Positions 1 to 12,500 of a stretch of 64,000 nucleotides of DNA are shown here, piece after piece. The notes beneath the pieces are model-generated. The model had not been told where the DNA came from. It did no database searches and saw nothing but the letters and a program-made list of their open reading frames with translations. The stretch covers positions 1,961,855 to 2,025,854 of the forward strand of contig NC_134030.1 in assembly GCF_964204645.1 (NCBI RefSeq). The letters run 5' to 3'. The position numbers and the translations under genes are program-made. Each line of letters opens with the position of its first letter. Position 1 is the first letter of the stretch. This DNA comes from Tubulanus polymorphus. Taxonomy: Eukaryota; Nemertea; Palaeonemertea; Tubulaniformes; Tubulanidae.

Positions 1-479
1 ATGTCTGGTGTATGTAGTGTATTTTCAATTGAAAATGTCTCAGATGAAGCACTGAACACATGTGAAGTGTGGACGATCAGTTTCTGAAAGTGCGCTGATA
101 AAATGTCTGGTGTTTGTAGTTCATTTTCATTTAGAAATGTCTCACGTTAACTACTGAACACATGTGAAGTGTGGACGATCAGTTTTTGAAAGTGTGCTGA
201 TAAAATGTCTAATATCTGGTGTTTGTAGTTCATTTTCAATTAAAAATGTCTCAGGTGAAGCACTGAACACATGTGAAGTGTGGACGATTAGTTTTTGAAA
301 GTGTGCTGATAAAATGTCTAATATCTGGTGTTTGTAGTTCATTTTCAATTAAAAATGTCTCAGGTGAAGCACTGAACACATGTGAAGTGTGGACGATTAG
401 TTTTTGAAAGTGTGCTGATAAAATGTCTAATATCTGGTGTTTGTAGTTCATTTTCAATTAAAAATGTCTCAGGTGAAGT
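1..479 (+). repeat. ~102-109 bp tandem repeat, intronic
   Basis: About four and a half head-to-tail copies of a unit containing ATGTCTCAGGTGAAG, CACTGAACACATGTGAAG and GTGCTGATAAAATGTC. Early units are about 102 bp; later ones are 109 bp because they carry an extra AATATCT. The array lies in the TTC21B intron upstream of the first visible exon. The same family recurs on this strand at 1,968-2,110 and in the opposite orientation at 10,131-10,925. Short open frames here on the minus strand are by-products of the repetition. Confidence 0.9.
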
Positions 480-582
480 ACTGAATTTGCTTGCGGCCTG
501 GTTTGCTCCAGACTGAAGGGTTCAGTGTCCACGCAGCAGATCAATAACGTTGTAAATTCTAATGAATCTGTTATTTTTTCAG

Positions 583-3500
583 GCGAGTAGAAATACCGGT
601 ATCTTACAGCAGACGTATTTTATGGCTGAACGAGCAGTCGGCCTCGATTCAACGAACGCTGAATATGTTAATGAGCTCGGGTATGAACTATTGTTACAAG
701 GTCGCGTGAAGGACGCGATGAAATGTTATAAAAACGCGATGAAATTGGATGAGACGAGCGTCGCTGCGTTGACAGGTAAAGATTAACAATCATAACCGTT
801 ACGCTCTCAAGTCAAGTACTCTGACTTGAGCGGAGTCTACTGTATCATCCAACTCAGATATCACTCTCAAGTCAAAAGATCAGACTTGAGCGGAGTCTAC
901 TGTATCATCCAACTCAGATATCACTCTCAAGTCAAAAGATCCGACTTGAGCTGAGTCTTAAAACTCAGATATTGCTCTAAATCAGACCAATTTAGTCCCT
1001 AAAGACTTTACTTAAGTGGAGTGTACTGTCTCAGTGCCCAGTGATGTTTATTTTGAATATTTCAGGTATAATTCATTGTCAGTTATTAGAGGATCAATTA
1101 GAGGACGCGGCTCAACAATTAGAATTCTTAAACGAAATTCAACAAAGCATCGGAAAAACATCGGTAGAGATTGAAATCCTCAATTCTTTGATAGTTTACT
1201 TGGCGACTCACATTTTGAAGTTCCGATCTTTGATTGTTTCAGGAATTGATGTATCTCAGCGCCGTGCTCGCTCGTAAACGTAATCAAGATCCGCAAATAG
1301 TTCTACAGAATCTCGATGAAGCGATTGAAACACATTTCATCGGTATCAAGGTAAAAACACTACTAAACAATTCATTATACCTGTAGCCTCTCCCCCTCTC
1401 ATTCATTATACCTGTAGTAGCTGTCAATCAAGCCTCTCCCCCTCTCATTCATTATACCTGTAGCCCCTCCCCCTCTCAGACATGTGCTGCCTGTGATTCT
1501 TACAAAACTGATTGAAGACTTCACTAGTTTTTCCTGTCTGGACGCAAGGCATTGAAATGAATTATATTTTTACCTGAAAATTTAGAGACTTCATGCACAG
1601 TTGTCTGAGGGTGAGGCATAAATTGATAGAAGAGAGAAAACCTAAATATTTGTGATGATTTATTTTTACAGGATTTACCGCTGGGGCCGGATTATTACAT
1701 GTATTTGAATCCTGATTTTCTACTACAAGTAATTAATGAGTATTTGATGTACGCGCCGCAGCAGGTCGAGAGTCAACAGAATCAGGGAAACCCGGTACTG
1801 AAACGATGTACGCAGATATTAGAACCATTGAATCGCGCTGTACCCGGAATGTTAGAGGGTCTCTATCTGATGGCTAAAATCAAATATATTTCTGGTAAGA
1901 ATTATTGTATTTTCTGTTTTGGACCTTGTACAGGTATGAATCTACATTCACAGACATTCACTATTGTAAGTGTGAAGTGTGGACGATTAGTTTTTGAAAA
2001 TGTGCTGATAAAATGTCTAAAATCCGATGTTTGTAGTTCAATTTTAACTCATAATGGGGAGATAGAAGTGTGGATGCTCAGTTTTTGAAAGTGAGCTGAT
2101 AGAATGTTTAATGCCGGGACGCAGTTCCACTGTTGTTTGTTAAGTTTGATTCTGAAGTTTGGAATAGTTGATAACAAATGTTTGTTTAAATCATCAACTG
2201 TAGAATTGGATCCTTGTGTTTGTAGTTAATGTTCAATTAGAAGTCTCAAAGTCTCAGCGAGATTCAAGGTTCGGTGCTGCATTGAAATCTTTAGTGCAGA
2301 GTTTAGGCTGTAGATTGATACCTGGGCCCAGTTTCACAAAAAAGTTGAACTCAAACTTTTGGTGTAATCGCTATTGGTTTCTTCATTTCTTCAATGAGGA
2401 CAACTATTCAAATTTAACCGTTTTAGATGTAAACTTTTTCGTGAAACTGGGCCCCGTTTTAGTTCGTTTCGTATTTTGATTTGTTTATTTATTTAAATGA
2501 TTTATTTATTTTCAGGTAATATGGACGCGTCTCAAAGTATCCTGGAACATTGTCTGGACGTCGATCCGTCGATGGCGATGGTTCATTTATTACTCGCTCA
2601 GATATTACTAGAGAAAGGCAAATATCAACAGGCGGATCAATCGTTAGAAATGGGATTGAGTCATCGATTCGAGGTTCGCGAACATCCGCTTTATCACTTG
2701 ATTAAAGCTCGTATACAGAAAAAAATGAACGAAAACGAGGAAGCAGTGAAAACTCTTCAGAGCGCGATGAGTTTACCGGGAGTTCGTAAACGAGGTGAAT
2801 ATAAGTAGAGAGTTTGAACTCGTAGTGAACGCATTCGAGGGTCCTGTTTCATGAGAATGTTTTAGCTTAAAACGGTTTAGGTTTAAGTAACCGCCATGAG
2901 AAAAATCCCGCAATAAATCAGCCATTGATGCAAAGTTTTTGATTAAGAAGTCTAGATATTTGACATCACTAAAACATTACTCAAATATATGAACTTTTTA
3001 CTCAAGAACTTTACACCTGTGCTTGAATTACTGTGGGATTTCTCTTGTATTCATCTTATACAGATAATAAGTATCTTCTCGACTTATTATGAAGTAACCA
3101 GCAGTAATCAAACCCCAAACGTTTGAGTTAAAACTTTTTCGCGAAGCCGGACCCAGTTTGACAAATGTCGAAGACGAATATAGTTTTAACAACTTGTTGT
3201 TATGTTGTTTATAGCTATGCGTCCAGTTCAAAGAAAACCAGGTCGACAACAGTTAGATATCAGCACGAACGACAGAGTATCGGTGTTCCTCGAACTCGCT
3301 GATGCTCATAGACTTTGTAATGAACAGGTTTGTCATCAAATTTATAATATCTTCTCGGTTTCACTGTTCTCTCTTCGGTTGCAATATGACTGTTTTGGGT
3401 GACAGCATTGGTAATGAACTAATTTCTAGTGTTCCCTTTCATAAAAGGTTTTAAGCTTAAAATCAATGAGTTTGAATTGTTAACGCTGAAAACATGAATT

Positions 3501-6500
3501 TACTGACTGCAATTAAACCAAAAATATGAGAGTTAAACTTATTCGTGAAGCTGCATTCATCGGATTCAATTTTCTTCAGCACGAAGCTGTTAAAATCATG
3601 CAAGACGCGATCAGTGAATTCGAAGGAACTCCCGAGGAAATACGTATAACAATCGCCAACGCCGATATATCTATCGCCCACGGCGACGTAGATTCGGCTA
3701 TTAATACGTTACGTAACGTACAACCGGGTCAGCCGTACTTCGTCCAGGCTCGTGAAAAAATGGCCGAAATTTATCTACAACATCGTAACGATAAACGACT
3801 GTACGCCGGCTGTTACAGGTTCGTTTCAATAATTCAAAATTCAAATCTAACCGATCGTTCTGTTGCGTTAACTGGTCTGATTTATTTGTATAGAGAATTA
3901 GTGGAGAAGAATCCTACACCTCATTCTTACCTGTTACTAGGAGACGCTTATATGGGAATACAGGAGGTATGTACAAATTATGACGTAATAATGTTTGTCA
4001 GAAATTGTGTCGGACACACTGAGATTATTGCAGGGTCCCTACGACTCCTTGATTCTTTTAAAACGCCTAAACCAAAAATATTTTTCAAGGTCCTTGAATA
4101 TCCTTGAATTTTAGCAAAATGTCCATAAGTCCTTGAAAATTCCTTGAATTTTGAGAAATTGGCAATTAGGAAATTTCTAGGTTTAGGGTCTAGTTATTGT
4201 GCACAGATTCCATCGCATTGATTGGTTTACTAAGATAAACAGAACCGATTTAGAGGAGTCTACTGTAATTGGGATATGAACGTGATGCCGAAGCTTCCTC
4301 ACAGTTTGAAATTGTTATCTATGAAAACTCATTGAAAAGTTTTTGAATTCTGGAATGACTGATCTGTAGGAGCCCTGTATTGTCATAACGTATATCCTCG
4401 TTACAAAAGTCTGTGAATTCTGGAATGACTGAACTGCAGGAGCCCTGTATTGTCATAACGTATATCCTCGTTACAAAAGTCTTTGAATTCTGGAATGACT
4501 GATCCGTAGGAGCCCTGTATTGTCATAACGTATATCCTCGTTACAAAAGTCTTTGAATTCTGGAATGACTGATCCGTAGGAGCCCTGTATTGTCATAACG
4601 TATATCTTCTGTGAATTCTGGAATGACTGATCTGCAGGAACCCTGTATTGTCATAACGTATATCCTCGTTACAAAAGTCTGTGAATTCTGGAATGACTGA
4701 TCTATAGGAACCCTGTATTGTCATCATGTATATCCTCGTTACAAAAGTCTGTGAATTCTGAAATGACTGAACTGTAGGAGCCCTGTATTGTCATCATGTA
4801 TATCCTCGTTACAAAAGTCTGTGAATTCTGGAATGACTGATCTGTAGGAGCCCTGTATTGTCATAACGTATATCCTCGTTACAAAAGTCTTTGAATTCTG
4901 GAATGACTGATCTGTAGGAGCCCTGTATTGTCATAACGTATATCCTCGTTACAAAAGTCTCTGAATTCTGGAATGACTGATCTGCAGGAATCCTGTATTG
5001 TCATCATGTATATATCCTTGTTATATACATTATCTATTTGTAGCCGGAGAAAGCAATCGAAGCGTATGAAGCTGCTTTAAAGAAGAATCCTCGCGATTCG
5101 TCTCTCGCTAGTAAAATGGGTCAAGCGTTGTTTAAAACTCATAATTACGGAAAAGCCATCAACTATTACGAGGCCGCGTTAAAATCAGGCAATCAATCTC
5201 ACCTCAGGTCAGATAAATAAAATGAATAATCAGGCTTGATTTTGGCTGTATCCCAGTACTAGGGTGCTAGAACTTTTTGTTTGAATACTAAAAATTGGAA
5301 TAAAACTATCCCGGCAGGATTCAAGAAATGTCAGATTTCACCGTAAGAAGATGTTTAATCCAATTCTTTCTTGTGTTTTCTTAATTAGAAATTTAGATTA
5401 AAGGAGTAAACTGGGATATTAATCATTGATGCTGCATGATACCGACAATTTGTATCCTGAGAAAATACTCCCTAAAATTTGATGCCATAAATCAAGCCTC
5501 GGGCCGGGATTTTACAATTTAGACTCAAGAGCTGATTGTTTATTGATTGTATTTGTGTGTGTGATGTTTACAGATATGATCTCGCCGACCTGTTACTGAA
5601 ATTACGACAGTACGAAAAAGCTGAAAAAGTTCTCAAACAAGCAATTGAACAAGATGATTTAGGTACAAATCTATTCATGTTTACTGAAGCTGTGTCTTTT
5701 TAATCCAAATTTGTATTTCTAATTCAATTTACTAAGTCATCATTTGGATAAGTCGTCACATTACTGAAGTCATCTCTATTTTTAAGCCCTATTTTTGAGT
5801 CTCAATTTGTATTTCTAATTCAATTTACTAAGTGTAAGTCATCATTTGGATAAGTCGTCACATTACTGAAGTCATCTCTATTTTTAAGTCTCAATTTGTA
5901 TTTCTAATTCAATTTACTAAGTGTAAGTCATCATTTGGATAAGTCGTCACATTACTGAAGTCATCTCTATTTTTGAGTCTCAATTTGTATTGCTAATTCA
6001 ATTTACTAAGTGTAAATCATCAGCGTAATGATCTTGGTCACAACTACAATGATTTAACTGATTTAGACTGTGTAAACTGCCTCCCCCCACAGTCCCAGCT
6101 GTGTAAGATGTTTCCTATGATGACATTATTTTCCTTGTATGAGATAAGATCCCATTTCAGACGACACCTGCTGGTCTGTCTCAGATCGCGCGTGTTTTCT
6201 ATTTGGTCGAGATTATTAATGATATTTCTTACATCTCATTAGTTTAAGTCTGAGGAAAATCTAACATCTCAATAGATAAGAATCATAATAATGATTGCGA
6301 GTTGTTTCTTTGTTTCAATAATCGTTTTATTCGTTGATGAAACTTGTTTCTTTTTGCAATATTTTTGGGGTACATACCTTATTTAGGTCTTAACGTAACC
6401 CCTAGAATCGCAGAAGTGAGTTGAACCATCAAACTTAATGCAAGTTCCATACTTCTTTTACTCATGTTGAGAAAAGGGACTCGATTGAGTAAAATAGCAG

Positions 6501-9500
6501 TGATCGGCAGGGGTTGATAATGAGTTGTTTGTTTATTTTGTAGGCAGTGATCTTCAGGGTCTAATGCAGAAAACTCGATACTATGTGTTACTATCGAAGG
6601 TCTATCAGAAAGTTGGACGTGTGGATGAGGCGTTGACTAATCTGAATAAAGCGAGGGAAATGCAGTCCAGGTAGAATTTATTCACAGAAATGTAAACTGA
6701 AGGGAAGGCTGACTTCACAAAAATCTGCCTGTAATCTTCTGTTCAGCGTCCTCACCAGTTGCGATCAACAATAGATTTTCTAGACTGGTAACCGGCCTCT
6801 ATTTCTAATAAGCATTTTTCATGATTGGTTAAAGTCTTTCAACTTAACCAAGTCTTGAAAATGCAATCCTCAATCCTCGCTGAGAAAATATCATCGAAAG
6901 TATTGCTGAGAAAATCTATTGTTTATTGATAAAGGTGAGGTTGCTGATCAGAACACAAGATTAGTAGACGTGTCTAGTGGGTTTTTGAAGAGTCGGCATT
7001 CCCTTCTTCATTTTACATTTCTATGTATTCTTCAACTGATTATTCCAGGGTTTAAACCCCTCTTTCTTTCTCTCTCACACTGTTATTTCAATCTTCTATC
7101 GTGAACAGAGTTTTAAAGAGAGTTCAAACCGAACAGCCGGACGCGGTCTCCTCGCAGAAACAGCTCGCTGCTGACATCTGTTGTCAAGTATCGGAACACG
7201 CTGCATCTCACAGGGAATATGATAAAGCCATCAAATCATATAAAGAGGCTTTGACTTATATGGAAAATGACAGCAAGGTAAAAACTGAATTATTCTATCA
7301 ACTAGAATTAGAGGGACAGGAGTCTTTCACCAACTCTTACTCGGTATTTCATACCACCTCTTGGTAGAAGTTTACCATTCCCTTGTCTCTTACTGCAGTA
7401 AAGTTTTGAGTCTCAAAACATAACCTCATGAAAAGACTGAGTCTGCTCCACATTAGATTTCTGTATGAACTAGAATTAGAGGGCCAACAGTCTTTCACAA
7501 ACTCTTACTCGGTATTTGATACCATCTCTTGGTAGGAGTTTACCAGTCACTTGTCTCTTACTGCAGTAAAGTTTTGAGTCTCAAAACATAACCTCATGAA
7601 AAGACTGAGTCTGCTCCACATAAGATTTCTGTATGAACTAGAAAAAGAGGGCCAACAGTCTTTCACAAACTCTTACTCGGTATTTGATACCACCTCTTGG
7701 TAGGAGTTTACCAGTCACTTGTCTCTTACTGCAGTAAAGTTGTGAGTCTCAAAACATAACCTCATGAAAAGACAGAGTCTGCTCCACATAAGATTTCTGT
7801 ATGAACTAGGAAAAGAGGGCCAACGGTCTTTCACAAACTCTTACTCAGTATTCGATACCAAGTTGGGGTAGAATTTTCCAGTCTTAACTTCACACAGAGT
7901 CTACTGCTTACTCAGTATCTGACACCAACTCGGGGTACAATTTTACCAGTCTTAACTTTACTGCAATAAGAGACACAGAGTCTACTTGTGACAGAGTGTA
8001 TGACAGCGTTCCTACTAGCTCAGCTAACGGGAATATACTCTTTAGCTCAGCGGTAGAGCGTCTGCCTTGGACGCCAGGCATCGAGAGTTCAAATCTCGGG
8101 AAGGACAGAAATTTCTTCCTGTTGCATACTGCTTACTCAGTTGCTGACACCAACTCAGGGTAGAAGTCCCTCATCTCTGACGTATTATCCCTCATTTCTG
8201 CAGTAAAGTTTTTAGTCTCAAGACTTTACTGCATGAAAAGAGAGAGTTAACTACTGTATTTGTAAGCTCTCTGATAAATGAATGTATTTATTTATAGATA
8301 ATGTTAGAGTTGGCGAGATTGTATTTATTAACTGAAGATTTAGATTCGTGTCAGCATCAATGTATGACCCTACTGAAGGCCGATACCGAGAATGACGCCG
8401 CTACTGTGATGATGGCTGATTTAATGTTCCGTAAAAATGAGTACGATTCTGCGACGTTTCACTTTCAACAGTTATTAGAACGTAAACCAGGTCAGTTTCA
8501 TCTGAGAGAGAAAACCATCAATCTTCATGAGAGAGGCGAAGTGGCCGAGTGGGTTAATCCGCCGGTCACTGACTGGTCTCGTCAATCCAGGATTTATGGG
8601 TTCAAACCCTGGTGGTGACAGAGTTTCTTGGTCGAAGGTTCTTCTCTGGTCTCTCCCCCATTGGGAAATGAAACATCGAACCCGCTTATAATGCCCTGCG
8701 TGGCGCTTAGCGGGTTGGGGGTGTTGAAAAAAAATCAATCTTTATCAATGATTGTATATTGATATGAAATCCCATGCTAAGAATAGGAGTCTGTAATGTT
8801 TCCTAGAGCGAGTAGTTAATTAGATCATTTAGTTTGTAACTGTTGTTATGCTGTATATAACGATACTCCCTAGTTCGTATCGTATCACCGCTACTTAATT
8901 AGTCTCTTAGTTTCTTACGTCTGGGGCTGGCTCCATAGTCATTCATGGCTTAGACTAAGACCAGTCTGGCTTAAACCAGTCTAAGACTCTCCTAGTTCTA
9001 TAGCCAATCTAACAAATTAAGACCAGTCTTTAGGTTTCAGACCACTTTCGGACTTAAGTCTCGACTATGTAACTGGCCCCTGGATTGAATATAAACATAT
9101 CTCATGATTTTGTAATAATCAAAGCTATAGTATTATTGCTCAAGATGATATAAGGATATAGTCGAAATGTTGAAATAGATGCTAGCTCATACAAAGAAAT
9201 TTCATGATCTTTATATTGTTAGTTTAGGATTTTGCATAATCTGATCAAAACGTATTCAGAGTTCATTAATGATTGTTTGTATTTGAATAGATCACTATGA
9301 AGCGTTAGCCCGGTTAATTGATCTACTACGTCGAGCTGGTAAATTAGAAGATGCTCCCAGATTCCTCGAAACTGCTGAGAAAGCATCGAATAAAGCTCAA
9401 ATTGAACCTGGATTTCAATATTCTAAAGGAATCTATGAATGGTACGTATTATTTATAGGGATTGACCCTATTATTTATTTGATTGGTAGATTTTGTTTGA

Positions 9501-12500
9501 TCTTGTGTCCCTTACAACCCGACCACACCTGCTGGGAGCAAAATAGGGAGTTTGATTCTGAAATCAGAAATCAAAGTACAGATATAATAGTCGTAGAATT
9601 TACTACAATTCAGTGGTTGAATTTACAGATAATTTTGTTTAAGTCAAAGTTCATGATTGGAAATTTCGGTTGCGGTTCATGGAAAAATAAGGTAGAACTC
9701 CAGGGCTGGGTTTCATAGATGTGGAAGAAAAATAGTCCCTGGGAATATTTTGAAATTCGTCAGTTCTCATCGTTACTACGGTGGTTGTTACCCAGATTTA
9801 GGATTTATCCCTAGAGATAACTTCGATACTCAGTCTATGAAACCGGGTCCTGGTATTTTTTGGCTTAAAGCGGCGCCACCCTGTTATATATGCGTATATC
9901 TGTATTGCAGGCATTTAGGAAACCCTAACGCCGCGTTACGACATTTTAACAAAGCTCGTAAAGACACAGATTGGGGACAAAAAGCCGTGTTTAATATGAT
10001 AGAAATCTGTCTGAATCCGGACAATGAAACGATCGGAGGAGAAGTTTTCGAATCTGTGGATAATGATTCGGGGTAAGATTACATTTCATTCTTCAATACA
10101 GCCTGGAACCTGCACAAACTCCAGATTACCACATGTGTTCAGTTCTTCACCCGAGACATTTTTTATTTAAAATGAACTACAAACACCAGACATTAGACAT
10201 TTTATCAGCACAGTTTCAACTCTCATAAACTGATCGTCTACACTTCACATGTGTTCAGTTCTTCACCCGAGACATTTTTTATTTAAAATGAACTACAAAC
10301 ACCAGATATTAGACATTTTATCAGCGCGCTTTCAAAAACTGATCGTCCACACTTCACATATTGTGTTCAGTGCTTCATCTGAGACATTTCTAAATGAAAA
10401 TGAACTACAAACACCAGACATTAGACATTTTATCAGCACATTTTCGAAAACTGATCGTCCACACTTCACATGTGTTCAGTGCTTCACCTGAGACATTTTC
10501 AATTGAAAATGAACTAGTAACATCTGATATTAGACATTTTATCAGCACAGTTTCAACTCTCAGAAACTGATCGTCCACACTTCACATGTGTTCAGTACTT
10601 CATCTGAGACATTGATATTTAGTTGAAAATGAACTACAAACACCAGACATTAGACATTTTATCAGCACATTTTCAAAACTGATCGTCCACACTTCACATG
10701 TGTTCAGTGCTTCATCTGAGACATTTTCAATTGAAAATGAACTAGTAACATCTGATATTAGACATTTTATCAGCACAGTTTCAACTCTCAGAAACTGATC
10801 CACACTTCACACTTCACATGTGTTCAGAACTTCACCCGTGACATTTTTAATTGAAAATGAGCTACGAACACCAGATATAAGACATTTTATCAGTACACTT
10901 TCAAAAACGTCCACACTTCACACTAAAACAGGGTGAATGACCGAAGGGCTGCAGATTGATCATTTTATAAGTATTTCTAACAGTTGAATTGAAATGTATA
11001 TTTTGTAGAAGCGCAGCTGAAAAAGCCGATAGTGAACAATTAGCAGTTCGTACCGCTGATAAACTACTGAAAGAATTACGTATTAAACCGAGTGATATTC
11101 GTCCTAGATTACTCGAGAATATGATTCTAGTTGCTACAAAAAATAAAGCTAACGTTGAGAAAGCTTTATCTGCGTTTATGGAAATAGCGTCGACTGAGGT
11201 AAAAATACTGGATCTCTGTTCTAATTAGAATATTGAATCGAAACGTCAGAAATAAATCGAGTTTTCGTAATATATGAAAATTAACCGTCATTTGAGAGTT
11301 GTTGAAAACGAATTTTAACACGAAAAATTAATTCTGAAGATGACTCCAAGGATATAGCCGAAAAGCTGGATAAATCATAAGGAAAAAACAAACATTAGCT
11401 TAAGGAAACATCAAGGACTCGTATGAGATTTCATCTGATTACAACACGGACTCAGAGTGTGTTGATTAGTGTCTCATCAATGGATATCTAAACTGGGCCC
11501 ACATTGTAATGACTAGTGTTACTTTTTGATTCAGAACTTTGTAAAAAAGAAAAACCTTAAAAAAATCGATGAAAAGTTAGGGAAATAAGTTGAGATTGTT
11601 AGATCATGCAGGTCTGTCTAATGAGTTGTCTATCTATCTATCTCTATATTTGTAGCGGGACCACGTAGGCGCGCTGTACGGAATGGCTACTGCTTACATG
11701 GTTCTCAAACAGGTTCCTCGCGCGCGTAATCAATTAAAACGAATCGCCAAAGTGAACTGGAACATGCAGGATGCCGAGGATTTAGAGAAAGGATGGCTCT
11801 TACTCGCCGATATTTATATTCAATCCGGGAAATACGATATGGCTCAGGATTTACTGAAACGATGTTTGCAACATAATCTAGTAAGTTTAGATGTTTCCTT
11901 CGTTTATCAGGGGTGCATGGAGTCTAGACAGTATTTTCGGTTTAGAGGGGCACCTAATAAAAGTATCTCCAGAGGTCCTGTGCTACTTTGGGGAACGTAG
12001 CCCCTCATGCCGCATACTATTGCCCTTCTTCGGGCCTCTGCCCTAAGTGATTTAGCCGATTTTCAACCCCCTTGCCACACCCCCTTCCATGTCCAGATTT
12101 ACAGTCATCTGTCCAAGTTCTATTCAACATGGACAAATGTTGCTTCACGCAAAACCACGGTTTGATTATCGAAAAGAAAAATATCACTCAATGAGTTTTC
12201 AGTCATGAAATCATCAGGATAAACAGATATATGTCAGAATGTTCTATTATTCATTGGGACAAATATTCAAGTCCTCATTTCCGCAATTCTATAAGCATCA
12301 TGTAAATTGGGAGAATTGAAGAGAAAATCCTTGGTCTTTATTTCACAAACATTCACTCGGTATTTATCATATTTGTGTTTTTTAGTCGTGTTGTAAAGCG
12401 TATGAATATATGGGATTCGTGATGGAGAAAGAACAGTCGTATAAAGACGCTGCTAAAAACTACGAGATGGCCTGGAAATATGGAAACAAGAATAATCCTG

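Noticed and set aside
3526-4107. Single 193-residue gene
   Set aside because: It is two TTC21B exons (3580-3818, 3894-3966) read through a short intron that happens to be open.
8035-8108. Functional tRNA-Pro gene
   Set aside because: Acceptor arms do not pair and the other stems are shifted, so it is more likely a relic or SINE head.
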